Shown here in pieces: positions 47,474-55,183 of a DNA stretch of 64,000 bases (positions are counted from its first letter, which is position 1; every line of letters starts with the position of its first letter). Made by a program: the position numbers and the translations under genes. The DNA is taken from NCBI RefSeq assembly GCF_003014495.1, contig NZ_PYGC01000007.1, forward strand, positions 62,001 through 126,000. The letters run 5' to 3'. The notes beneath the pieces are model-generated. The model made no database searches. It was not told where the DNA came from and saw nothing but the letters and a program-made list of their open reading frames with translations. Source of the stretch: Prolixibacter denitrificans. Lineage in GTDB: Bacteria; Bacteroidota; Bacteroidia; Bacteroidales; Prolixibacteraceae.

Positions 47474-47851
47474 TTACGATTTTACAGCAATAGTTTCAAT
47501 CTCAACCAATACGCCAAGCGGCAATTCTTTTACCGCGAAAGCAGCTCTTGCCGGCGGATTTGTTTCATAGTACTTTCCATACACCTCATTCATGGCTTTA
47601 AAATTGGCCATGTCCGATAAAAAACAAGTTGACTTCACGACATCATCAAAGCCATAACCAGCGGCCTTTAAAATAGCTTCAACGTTTTTCATTACCCGCT
47701 CGGTTTGGGCAGTTATGCCTTCGGGTATTTCCTTTGTTAAAGAATTAAGCGGTATCTGCCCGGAAATATAAAGCGTCCCGTTTACTTCAATAGCCTGGCT
47801 ATACGGGCCAATTGCTTCGGGGGCATTCGAAGTAGCAATAATTCTCTTCAT
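47474..47851 (-). CDS. ridA: RidA-family imine/enamine deaminase
   Basis: A 125-residue protein with the RidA (YjgF/YER057c) pattern: IIATSNAPEAIGPYSQAIEV at the start, LYISGQIPLN, and the active-site Arg in PPARAAFAVKELPLGVLVEIE. It hydrolyses reactive enamines released by PLP enzymes. Trimeric and cytosolic in known members. It is convergent with the ribosomal operon; the curli locus begins beyond its promoter side. Confidence 0.95.
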   Translation of the reverse strand: MKRIIATSNAPEAIGPYSQAIEVNGTLYISGQIPLNSLTKEIPEGITAQTERVMKNVEAILKAAGYGFDDVVKSTCFLSDMANFKAMNEVYGKYYETNPPARAAFAVKELPLGVLVEIETIAVKS

Positions 47852-47992
47852 ATCGTTTTATTAGATTGAAATTTCCATTCGTCATGTAAATATAATACAT
47901 ACCCGGCATCAGAAATTCATAAAAGACAAGTTTCTGAAAAAGAATAAAAACAAAAATTTTATAGAAAAGTGAGGGGAAATTTACAAACGAAA

Positions 47993-48092
47993 GAATCCAC
48001 GACAAGATTGAAGTCAGTTTAAAACCAAATGATCTTTTAAAACCCAAATACAAAAAACCAATCTTAAAACCGAAAACGACTGTCGTGGATTC
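47993..48092. repeat. 12-base inverted repeat with 76-base spacing
   Basis: GAATCCACGACA (47993-48004) and its exact reverse complement TGTCGTGGATTC (48081-48092). The interior contains leader motif copy 1. Confidence 0.55.
48055..48076 (+). repeat. Curli-region leader motif, copy 1
   Basis: AAACCAATCTTAAAACC, followed by GAAAA, and preceded by CCCAAATACAAA. It is not followed by a start codon. A degenerate further copy starts near 48020. Confidence 0.5.
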
Positions 48093-48397
48093 AATTGCAA
48101 TATTGGTAAACCCTGACGAAAAAAACAACAAATTTTGAGCAATTCTCTACCCCAAAACAAGCATTATTTCGCTTATTGAAAATCGATCAAAACAGTCTTC
48201 ATCACTCCTACTAACGTATGTTTTTGAAAAATATTTTGCAAAAAATGATTTTTTTTCACATTTCCGAAAGCGGCGATTTTATTGGGTTATAGCCTATCCT
48301 TCGATGTCCGATAGCCACTTTTTTATAAAATTTCTTGTCAAAGATCTTGACACGTAAGGTTAGACTTTCGTAACTTGGCGTTACCAAATACAAAACA

Positions 48398-48420
48398 AAA
48401 ACCAATTTTAAAACCAGGTT
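48398..48420 (+). repeat. Curli-region leader motif, copy 2
   Basis: AAAACCAATTTTAAAACC, followed by AGGTT and then directly by the ATG at 48421. It is preceded by CCAAATACAAAA, as in copy 1. Confidence 0.5.
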
Positions 48421-48669
48421 ATGACAAAGCATCTAACGGTGCTGGTTCCTAAATTCTTGGTCAACACTTCCTCCTTCCCCCAGGAAATTGCCCAGTATGG
48501 AAACCAGTTGAAAAATGAAGGTTTCGAGGGTCACCCCTCCAGCCATCGTAACGGTGGGAAAAACAATCCGAATACATTAGGGAGAATTGAAGATGCCATT
48601 GCCTACTTTGTTTTTGATGGTCTGTCTCGACTAGTGAACACTACAACTTTTTTACTAAAAAATAAATAA
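48421..48669 (+). CDS. Possible small protein upstream of the curlin gene (82 residues)
   Basis: An 82-residue frame starting MTKHLTVLVPKFLVNTSSFP, then a Asn/Gly/His-rich stretch (HPSSHRNGGKNNPNTLG) and a more hydrophobic end. It has no signal peptide and matches no family known to me. It begins directly after the repeated leader motif, as the curlin gene nearly does. That position and the neighbour-like codon use are the only support. It could equally be a non-coding leader. Confidence 0.35.
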   Translation: MTKHLTVLVPKFLVNTSSFPQEIAQYGNQLKNEGFEGHPSSHRNGGKNNPNTLGRIEDAIAYFVFDGLSRLVNTTTFLLKNK

Positions 48670-48783
48670 GTTAAAAAATTCTTCCGAGCTCTTGCTTTTT
48701 AGAATTGATGTTCATAAATTGTATTACGTTAAAATGGATTAAATCTTAATAAAGATACTTAAAACCCAAAATCTCCTTTTTAT

Positions 48784-48805
48784 AAACCAATCTTAAAATT
48801 GAAAA
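48784..48805 (+). repeat. Curli-region leader motif, copy 3 (curlin gene leader)
   Basis: AAACCAATCTTAAAA, followed by TTGAAAA, ends two bases before the curlin ATG at 48808. It is identical to copy 1 over 15 bases. Confidence 0.55.
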
Positions 48806-48807
48806 TT

Positions 48808-49725
48808 ATGAAAAAAGTAATTTTACTCTTAGTAGCTGTAATGATCAGCAGTGTGCTTTGGGCACAAAACCAGTATGCCGATGCAACTGTAAAACAACTC
48901 GGTGACAACAACAAGGCCTTTGTCGATCAAAGAGGCGCATACGGCGGTGGTTGGTATTACGAGGCCGGTAGTGGTACCGATGCAACAATCAAGGTGCATG
49001 GAGATAAGAACAATACAGCAATCCAACAGTTCGGAGAAAAGAATGTTGCTGGTCAAGACATCCGTGTTGGAGGGTCTGCTTGCGATGGCTTTTATGCATC
49101 ATTGGTAGGGGCCAAATTTTCTGAAAGTGTTTCTATCAAGCTTTGTAAAGTAAAATTGGCTTGCTGCGAAAAAGTAGGCGGAGGTTCCTTTGAAATTGAT
49201 TCAAAATCGCTGTTTCCAGGTATTTATGTAACTGGTGATAAAAACAAAGCATCTATCTATCAGGATGGTACAAAGAATCTCGCTGGCATTAAAATCGTAG
49301 GCGATCACAACAAAGCTGGTGTCAAGCAAGTTGGCGAAGAAAACATGGCTTCTCTGAAGATTAATGGTGACCACAACACTTCGCTTATCGAGCAACAAGG
49401 TGAAAATGGTGGTATGAACTTGGCTATTGTTAAGCTCAATGGCGATCACAACAAATCAACTATCTATCAACGTGGATGGAACAACGAAGTAGCTCAGAAA
49501 GTTAAGGGTGACCGTAATATTGTATCTGCTAGTCAAATTGGATGGTATGACGGAGTTTACGGTGGAGGAAACCTGGCTATTCAGAAAGTTGTTGGTAATG
49601 ACAACGCACTGCTGCTCGACCAACAAGGTCCTGGAAACAAGAGTGTACAGATTACCACAGATAACATGAATAACTCATGGGTAGTTCAGCACGGTTCTAA
49701 CAACCAATCCTTGGTTCGTCAGTAA
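48808..49725 (+). CDS. Curlin-repeat protein, probable major amyloid subunit (CsgA-like)
   Basis: 305 residues from the ATG at 48808, with signal peptide MKKVILLLVAVMISSVLWAQ. The mature part is built of curlin-type repeats with the pattern hydrophobic-x-Q-x-G-x-x-N and GDxN: VKQLGDNNKAFVDQRG (28-43), IKVHGDKNNTAIQQFGEKN (61-79), then seven or more units from 138 to the end (IYQDGTKN, VKQVGEEN, IEQQGEN, IYQRGWNN, ASQIGW, LDQQGPGN, VVQHGSNN). In curli such repeats stack as a beta helix. Residues 86-136 break the pattern with four cysteines (92, 113, 119, 120). Export by the CsgG, CsgE and CsgF proteins encoded nearby is expected. A terminator follows. Confidence 0.85.
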   Translation: MKKVILLLVAVMISSVLWAQNQYADATVKQLGDNNKAFVDQRGAYGGGWYYEAGSGTDATIKVHGDKNNTAIQQFGEKNVAGQDIRVGGSACDGFYASLVGAKFSESVSIKLCKVKLACCEKVGGGSFEIDSKSLFPGIYVTGDKNKASIYQDGTKNLAGIKIVGDHNKAGVKQVGEENMASLKINGDHNTSLIEQQGENGGMNLAIVKLNGDHNKSTIYQRGWNNEVAQKVKGDRNIVSASQIGWYDGVYGGGNLAIQKVVGNDNALLLDQQGPGNKSVQITTDNMNNSWVVQHGSNNQSLVRQ

Positions 49726-49816
49726 TAGTAGATTTAAATTTTTCTCCAAGGTTAGTTTTCGATCCAATTTTCAAAAGAATTCTTAAAAAATAAATCATAA
49801 CTGATTTTGGGTCTTA

Positions 49817-49845
49817 GCTGCCTGCTTCGGCAGGCAGCTTTTTTA
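49817..49845 (+). terminator. Perfect terminator between the curlin gene and the export genes
   Basis: GCTGCCTGC (49817-49825), loop TTCG, GCAGGCAGC (49830-49838), then six T. It ends two bases before the ATG at 49848, so full-length transcripts of the curlin gene alone are expected, with limited read-through. Confidence 0.92.
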
Positions 49846-49847
49846 TA

Positions 49848-50783
49848 ATGAAAATTAAATCAAGATTCATGAAAGTTTCCGTCATCATCACACTATTAAC
49901 TTTAATCAACGTGCATCTTTATGCGAAAACGGCTCAAGATGAAAAGAAGCCTACTATTTTGTTTGCACCTAACTGGAAAGTCAATACAACAGTTGTGTAT
50001 AAAGGAGAAATACAACGTTCAATAAAACGTGATGATTATACATGGACGGGGCAATACACTAGTAATCAAACATTGACAGTAAAAGCTAAGACAGATTCTA
50101 GTTATACCGTTAACTGGGAGGCAGCGGGGTTTCCCATTAATGTTTTTCAAGAATTTCCTGGACCGATGTATGACTGGTTTCAGGAATGGAGCGAAGGCAA
50201 AAAACTAAATTTAAAAATCCGTTTTAGTAATTTGGGGGTTCCGGTAGCAGTAGAAAATATTGATTCGGTACGCTCTTTCTATCAATCAATGGTCGATGAA
50301 TTTATAAAAGAGTTAGCTTCCCGCGATGTTTCGCCGCTAAATAAAGATCGGGTTAAGCAATCCCTACTAAATATGAAAACCTTAGTAATACCGTCAGACG
50401 CTTTTCCCCAAGTTTTTATCAGCAATTTTAATTTACTGTTTCCACTGTACGGAAAAACCTTTTTTGCGAATCAGAACGAAAAAATCACGGATTACCGAAA
50501 GTTACCTACCATGGGGTTTGCAGTTCCCATCCAAATTCACACCCAACTGTCCAAAGAACCCAATAACATTTATCAGTTGACCTCTAATCAAGCGCCACTG
50601 CCTTATGACAAATGGCGAATTAGACCTTCGGGTTATTCTTCAATAGACTTTGACTATACCGATTCATTGGACTTCCAATACGATGCGGTAAAACAATGGA
50701 TAAATTATGCCAAACATTCGATGAATTTTCATCGCAATAACTTTTCAGATAATTTCACTATTTCATACACTAAAGTGAATTAA
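49848..50783 (+). CDS. Unrecognised secreted protein in the curli operon (311 residues)
   Basis: A 311-residue protein with an N-terminal signal (core VSVIITLLTLINVHLYA); a second ATG at 49869 gives a shorter leader and a start further from the terminator. The mature part shows beta-strand-like segments (TTVVYKGEIQRSIKRDDYTW, SYTVNWEAAGFPINVF), a helical middle (DSVRSFYQSMVDEFIKEL), then more strands with many aromatic residues. No cysteine occurs in the mature part and there is no lipobox. It matches none of the Csg proteins. Its place between the curlin and csgF suggests a part in curli export or assembly; this is inference only. Confidence 0.8.
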   Translation: MKIKSRFMKVSVIITLLTLINVHLYAKTAQDEKKPTILFAPNWKVNTTVVYKGEIQRSIKRDDYTWTGQYTSNQTLTVKAKTDSSYTVNWEAAGFPINVFQEFPGPMYDWFQEWSEGKKLNLKIRFSNLGVPVAVENIDSVRSFYQSMVDEFIKELASRDVSPLNKDRVKQSLLNMKTLVIPSDAFPQVFISNFNLLFPLYGKTFFANQNEKITDYRKLPTMGFAVPIQIHTQLSKEPNNIYQLTSNQAPLPYDKWRIRPSGYSSIDFDYTDSLDFQYDAVKQWINYAKHSMNFHRNNFSDNFTISYTKVN

Positions 50784-50812
50784 TTTTAGTTAATTAGTAT
50801 AAAAAGAGCAAT

Positions 50813-51232
50813 ATGAAGAGGTTAATTATAATGTGTTTCTTGGCGTTTCCACTAATGGCTGCTGCACAAGATTTTGTTTATACACCAGTAAATCCGGCTT
50901 TCGGGGGGAATACATACAACTACAGTTGGTTGATGAGCTCAGCTGATGCACAAAAAAAACAACCGTCTTCTTCAACAAGTTCGGCACTGGACTTATTCAA
51001 CCAATCGCAGACAAGTCTGAGTGATTTCACCAACAATTTAAACAGCCAGATTCTTAATCAGCTGTCATCCCGTATCCTGCAAGATCAATTCGGCAATTTC
51101 AGTTTGCAAAACGGTCAATACAACATTGGCAATTATCAAATTGATATCAAGCAAGGGACGCAAGGCATTGATATCAATATTTTAGATACTCAGACCGGGG
51201 GACAATCCAGTGTGACCATTCCCAATCAATAA
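50813..51232 (+). CDS. csgF: Curli assembly factor CsgF
   Basis: A 139-residue protein with signal peptide MKRLIIMCFLAFPLMAAAQ. The mature start carries the CsgF signature: VYTPVNPAFGGNTYNYSWL compares with F-x-NPxFGGN in E. coli, where this peptide plugs into the CsgG pore. Later parts also match: SQILNQLSSRIL, then YQIDIKQG and INILDTQTGGQSSVTIP. In E. coli CsgF sits at the CsgG mouth and couples export to nucleation at the cell surface. It is followed 32 bases later by csgG. Confidence 0.92.
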   Translation: MKRLIIMCFLAFPLMAAAQDFVYTPVNPAFGGNTYNYSWLMSSADAQKKQPSSSTSSALDLFNQSQTSLSDFTNNLNSQILNQLSSRILQDQFGNFSLQNGQYNIGNYQIDIKQGTQGIDINILDTQTGGQSSVTIPNQ

Positions 51233-51264
51233 TTATTTTGACCATATTTAATCGATCTTCCCCC

Positions 51265-52632
51265 ATGAAAAAAATCGAATCTGCCATCATATTGACTCTT
51301 TCGCTGGTTTTGACTTCGTGCAATGCCTACTTTAATCAACCCATGGCACCAACACCTGCCCGTATCGGACAGGAAACTAAAGTTACCTCACAATTTGCTG
51401 AGCTACCTGCCCCTGAAGAACCCATTGTTGCAGCGGTATATAAATTCAGAGATCAGACTGGCCAATACAAGGCTACCGATTACGGTTCCTCCTGGTCTAC
51501 GGCCATTACACAAGGAGCGACCTCCATTCTACTCAAAGCATTGGAAGACTCGAAATGGTTTGTCCCTATCGAGCGGGAAGGCTTGGCCAACCTATTGAAT
51601 GAGCGAAAAATTATCAATTCAAGCCGGATGAACTACTCACAACAATCCGGGCAAGAAGAGCCGTCGTTACCTCCTCTTCTGTTTGCTGGAATCATTCTGG
51701 AAGGGGGCATCATATCTTATGATTACAATATTTTAACGGGCGGGGCTGGAGCCCGATATTTGGGTATTGGAGCTGACACAAAATATAGAGAAGACCGGAT
51801 CTCTATATATTTGAGAGCGATTTCAACTAATAGCGGAAGAATATTAAAGTCAGTAAATGTAACAAAACGCATTATATCTCAAGAAGTCAGCGCTGGCGTT
51901 TTCAAATATGTGGCAACGAACAAATTACTGGAAGCAGAAACAGGCTTCACTTACAATGAACCGACCGATATTGCTGTAAAAGAAGCCATTGAAAAAGCAG
52001 TTTTGGATTTGATCATGGAAGGCGTGTTTGATGGTCTTTGGAAATTGAAGAATCCGGCTGATGTGGAAGCGCCAATTTTTACGCAGTACCTCCATGAAAA
52101 AGATGAAGATCAACAAGAAAATTTCTGGGGTAATAAACTGCAGCAGCGAAGAGATAAGTTCTCGCTTAACTTTGCTGCGAATGCCTATCAGTTGCAGAGT
52201 GACTGGGGGAAAACAAGCCTGACGGGTGGCGGTACTGTCGGTATTTCTTTCTTACCGAAGAAGCGCACTTCATTTCTTAATTTTTCAACGGGAATAGGAA
52301 AATTAAAAAGTGGGAAGGATTTTGAGACCACAGCACTCAATAGCGAGCTTAACTACGGGATTAATTTGTTTCCGAAACGTTCATTTACCCCCTATTTTTC
52401 GGCCGGAGTGGGTGCTACTTACACCAATGATTTTTATCCGTACATAAAGGGTTCGCTTGGGATGGAGTTCTTACTTCATAATAATGCGGGGCTCTTCATG
52501 GAGATGAGTAGTAGTTATTTGCTGAACGACAATCTGGATGGTATCAATCACGGATACTTCAACGATTATTTTCTGGGTGCCAGGGTAGGACTCAACATCT
52601 ATCTCGACTTCAAAAAGCAAAAACAGAAGTAG
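51265..52632 (+). CDS. csgG: Curli export channel CsgG with extra C-terminal beta-barrel-like domain
   Basis: 455 residues from the ATG at 51265; an earlier ATG at 51238 is less likely because the lipoprotein signal starts here. The lipobox ends at Cys19. Residues 50-262 match CsgG closely: VAAVYKFRDQTGQYK, SKWFVPIEREGLANLLNERK, FAGIILEGGIISYD, GGAGARYLGIGADTKY, and SAGVFKYVATNKLLEAETGF with TYNEP. The pore-lining loop has Trp77 where E. coli has Phe56. E. coli CsgG ends soon after this, but here about 190 residues follow. They have short alternating strands (TGGGTVGISFLPKKR, SELNYGINLF, FTPYFSAGVGATY, VGLNIYLDF) like a small OmpA-type barrel. Confidence 0.93.
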   Translation: MKKIESAIILTLSLVLTSCNAYFNQPMAPTPARIGQETKVTSQFAELPAPEEPIVAAVYKFRDQTGQYKATDYGSSWSTAITQGATSILLKALEDSKWFVPIEREGLANLLNERKIINSSRMNYSQQSGQEEPSLPPLLFAGIILEGGIISYDYNILTGGAGARYLGIGADTKYREDRISIYLRAISTNSGRILKSVNVTKRIISQEVSAGVFKYVATNKLLEAETGFTYNEPTDIAVKEAIEKAVLDLIMEGVFDGLWKLKNPADVEAPIFTQYLHEKDEDQQENFWGNKLQQRRDKFSLNFAANAYQLQSDWGKTSLTGGGTVGISFLPKKRTSFLNFSTGIGKLKSGKDFETTALNSELNYGINLFPKRSFTPYFSAGVGATYTNDFYPYIKGSLGMEFLLHNNAGLFMEMSSSYLLNDNLDGINHGYFNDYFLGARVGLNIYLDFKKQKQK

Positions 52633-52677
52633 GGAGTTAATTGACAATATTCCTGACTTTTTGTAACTTATGTAAAA

Positions 52678-53265
52678 ATGAGCGCTATGAAAAAATTTAC
52701 AATCATATTTATCATATTGGGGTTGACGATGGTCTCAATATGTTCGCGGGCCCAGGACAATAACCGGGAGAAGCAAGATGAGAGTATTCATCAGCATCAG
52801 ATGATGCAGCAGATGTTTATCAACGAGCAGAAGGCATTACAAAATATGTCTTTGCAAACTCAGGTTAATCAAAAAGGTAATAACAATAATGCCTTAATCA
52901 ATGATCAATCAGTACAATCGAATCTGAATTATACATCCATCAATCAGGAAGGCAACTACAATAATACTCAAATACAGCTCGATGGAAAAAATTTACGAAC
53001 GAATACAATGCAAAACGGTAACTACAACAACATTGATTTAAACGTTGGAGGTAATGACATTACTTCGTCGATTGTTCAATATGGAGATAACAACAATTAT
53101 ATTAATCATTTTTCCAATTTCTCATCGGGAAATAAAAAGTATAATATTCAACAGCAAGACGGTGCCCAATTATATATTCAGGAAAATTACTTTAACCGGA
53201 TAAACGGCATTTCCGTTAAGATGAAAGGTGATATGAAGCTGCTTCTCAAAAATGGTGGCAACTAA
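52678..53265 (+). CDS. Second curlin-repeat protein, possible nucleator (CsgB-like)
   Basis: A 195-residue protein with a signal peptide (core FTIIFIILGLTMVSICSRA; the start may be the ATG three codons later). A Gln/His/Met-rich segment follows (about 27-60). Then come five or so curlin-type units: VNQKGNNNNALINDQ, INQEGNYNNTQIQ, TMQNGNYNNIDLN, IVQYGDNNNYIN and IQQQDGAQLYIQ. The end is basic (KMKGDMKLLLKNGGN). Compared with the large curlin it is smaller, Asn-rich and lies in the export operon, as suits a nucleator. That role is inference. Confidence 0.75.
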   Translation: MSAMKKFTIIFIILGLTMVSICSRAQDNNREKQDESIHQHQMMQQMFINEQKALQNMSLQTQVNQKGNNNNALINDQSVQSNLNYTSINQEGNYNNTQIQLDGKNLRTNTMQNGNYNNIDLNVGGNDITSSIVQYGDNNNYINHFSNFSSGNKKYNIQQQDGAQLYIQENYFNRINGISVKMKGDMKLLLKNGGN

Positions 53266-53323
53266 AATTTTACCGAATGGTTCGTACTGTATTATTCACT
53301 AATATCTAACCCCCTCAGAGACA

Positions 53324-54832
53324 ATGAAAAAATTCTCCTCATTTAAGCTTCTTTTCGTTATTGCTTTGCTTTTAAGTCTATGGCGATGTAAGGAACAACC
53401 CTACGATGTTGTCCAATATGGATCGCTTGAAGGAGTTATTTTGAGCGAATACGACGATAAACCAATAAATGGAGTAAAGATTACAACTTCACCAACTTCT
53501 GAAACCGTTTATACCGATTCGGTCGGACATTTTAGTATCCCGGAAGTAGAGTCTGGTGACATTACGGTAACAGCTTCCCGTGACGGATATCTGAATTACA
53601 CCGAAAAACTATCAATCACTGAAAGCGAAACCAGCTCGATAAGTATGTACTTGACCAAAGATAGTACTTCAAATCCGGCTGATGACGTAATGACTTTGAC
53701 ATCTCCGTTGGATGGATCCGTTGACCAGCCTGTTAACCTGACTTTTAGCTGGCATTTTAATGCAACTACTTACAAAAACACGCCAATCGATGTTAGTTTG
53801 GTAACAGTAAACACAGCTACGTTGGAAGAAAAAACATGGATTGCCAATACGACTGATACCACCTATACGGTGCAAGGGCTAAAATACAATTCAACTTACC
53901 TTTGGTATCTGAAGGTGGAAGCAGATGGAGCTTTCATTGGGAATACCCAATTCCAGCGGATTCAAACGCAGGCTGTCCCTAAAAACCTTTTGGTATATGC
54001 CAAGGTATTTAATAATAATTACGAGATCTTCTCATACGATAGCACCACCCAGATAAACTATCAGCTGACAGATTATCCATCCAGAGATTGGTATCCAAGA
54101 AAATCGCCAACCGAAAATAAAGTAGCTTTTGTTTCGGATCGGGATAATTCCAATCAGATTTATACGATGGACATGGACGGGCGCAATGTTACCAAAATAT
54201 CACAATTGTCGGTAACCGGATACAACAACAACGGTACCGGTTTTGCCTGGTCACCGGATGGCGGGTACATCATCTACCCCCACAACAATAAGCTCATAAA
54301 AATCAATAAAAATGGTTACGACAGCCAGGTATTGGCTACTGCCCCGGGCGGACGTGATTTTTGGAAATGCGATTGGTCCCGCTACGGCCACAAAATTGTA
54401 GTGCAGACTGTGGGAGAAAATATCTATGATTCGGAAATCTATATCATGGACGACGACGGTAGTAATATGCAGTTACTGGTTGCAAACGAACCTGGAAGAA
54501 CCGATTCTCCAACGTTTTCGTTCGACGGCAATACGGTTTACTACACGCATGATGCTGGAGGGGTAGATGCACCAGATGGATGGCAAAAAGATGCCCGATT
54601 ATACCAGATTAATATAGATGGGACCAGTCTGCAGGAGATTAATATCGGCAAAGCGGCTGGTGAATCTGTCTATAACCCACATATCTTGAATGCCGGAGTT
54701 GGATTGGTATACTCTCTGGGGATTCCGGATGGGCCTAAAACCATTTACCTGTCTTATTTACAGACCAACCCAGATGGAACTATTTCAGGAACGAACCAAT
54801 CGATTATTGCCGGAGAGATGCCGGATTGGTAA
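53324..54832 (+). CDS. Surface lipoprotein: carboxypeptidase-regulatory-like, FnIII-like and TolB-like propeller domains
   Basis: A 502-residue protein with lipoprotein signal ending SLWRC (Cys22). Residues 33-110 resemble a carboxypeptidase regulatory-like domain (GSLEGVILSEYDDKPINGVK, DSVGHFSIPEV). Residues 122-215 resemble an FnIII domain (LTSPLDGSVDQPVNLTFSW, then YLWYLKV). From 222 on there are propeller blades with FVSDRDNSNQIYTMDMDGRN and FAWSPDGGYIIYP. It is the last gene of the curli operon before a terminator. It could anchor or sense fibres at the surface. That idea rests on position alone. Confidence 0.8.
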   Translation: MKKFSSFKLLFVIALLLSLWRCKEQPYDVVQYGSLEGVILSEYDDKPINGVKITTSPTSETVYTDSVGHFSIPEVESGDITVTASRDGYLNYTEKLSITESETSSISMYLTKDSTSNPADDVMTLTSPLDGSVDQPVNLTFSWHFNATTYKNTPIDVSLVTVNTATLEEKTWIANTTDTTYTVQGLKYNSTYLWYLKVEADGAFIGNTQFQRIQTQAVPKNLLVYAKVFNNNYEIFSYDSTTQINYQLTDYPSRDWYPRKSPTENKVAFVSDRDNSNQIYTMDMDGRNVTKISQLSVTGYNNNGTGFAWSPDGGYIIYPHNNKLIKINKNGYDSQVLATAPGGRDFWKCDWSRYGHKIVVQTVGENIYDSEIYIMDDDGSNMQLLVANEPGRTDSPTFSFDGNTVYYTHDAGGVDAPDGWQKDARLYQINIDGTSLQEINIGKAAGESVYNPHILNAGVGLVYSLGIPDGPKTIYLSYLQTNPDGTISGTNQSIIAGEMPDW

Positions 54833-54868
54833 GAAAAAATTAATCAATAATAATAATAACGATTATAT

Positions 54869-54895
54869 AAAAGGGGCTTTATTAGCCCCTTTTTT
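54869..54895 (+). terminator. Terminator ending the curli export operon
   Basis: AAAGGGGCT (about 54870-54878) pairs with AGCCCCTTT, with T following, 37 bases after the lipoprotein stop. Confidence 0.9.
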
Positions 54896-55183
54896 GATAT
54901 GCTTATAGAATATGAAACAGGTAACTTCGTATAATCTGGACTTTAAAGTATTCTGCACGCATCGAATTAGTATATAATATTCAACGAATCTGCAATAAGC
55001 TATTAAGGTGAGCGTTGCAAATACGGATCAGTAAATTCAACTTAGATATAGTAAAGAGGCTTTAAATACTGAAGGAAAAAATTCATTGCCAAAACAACAG
55101 CAATAGCCTTTGGGACGAAACGCAATCCTTCATCGACTGAAGCAGCCGCCTAATTCTATTTTTCTGTAGTTCAAGATGGAGCA
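54896..55183. other. Gap downstream of csgE and the curli operon
   Basis: 288 bases between the operon terminator and the end of the convergent csgE gene. No gene is seen. A weak CTTCA/TGAAG stem occurs near 55130 that might end the csgE transcript. Confidence 0.4.

Larger units (their letters stand above)
47852..48420. other. Repeat-bearing gap between ridA and the curli region
   Basis: 569 AT-rich bases. Nothing here is a convincing gene. A plus-strand frame from 47965 to 48138 is open for 57 codons and reads peptide-like (VSLKPNDLLKPKYKKPILKP) but has no ATG, GTG or TTG in a useful place, so it may be a decayed gene end. The gap holds a 12-base inverted repeat and two copies of a leader motif that recurs before the curlin gene. 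Confidence 0.45.

Noticed and set aside
47799-48131. A 110-codon minus-strand frame overlapping the start of ridA
   Set aside because: It is Phe-rich, follows the AT composition, overlaps a sure gene, and has no recognisable motif.
48421-54832. csgD or csgC homologue within the curli locus
   Set aside because: No LuxR-type regulator is present, and no protein shows the small CsgC immunoglobulin-like size or its CxC pair.
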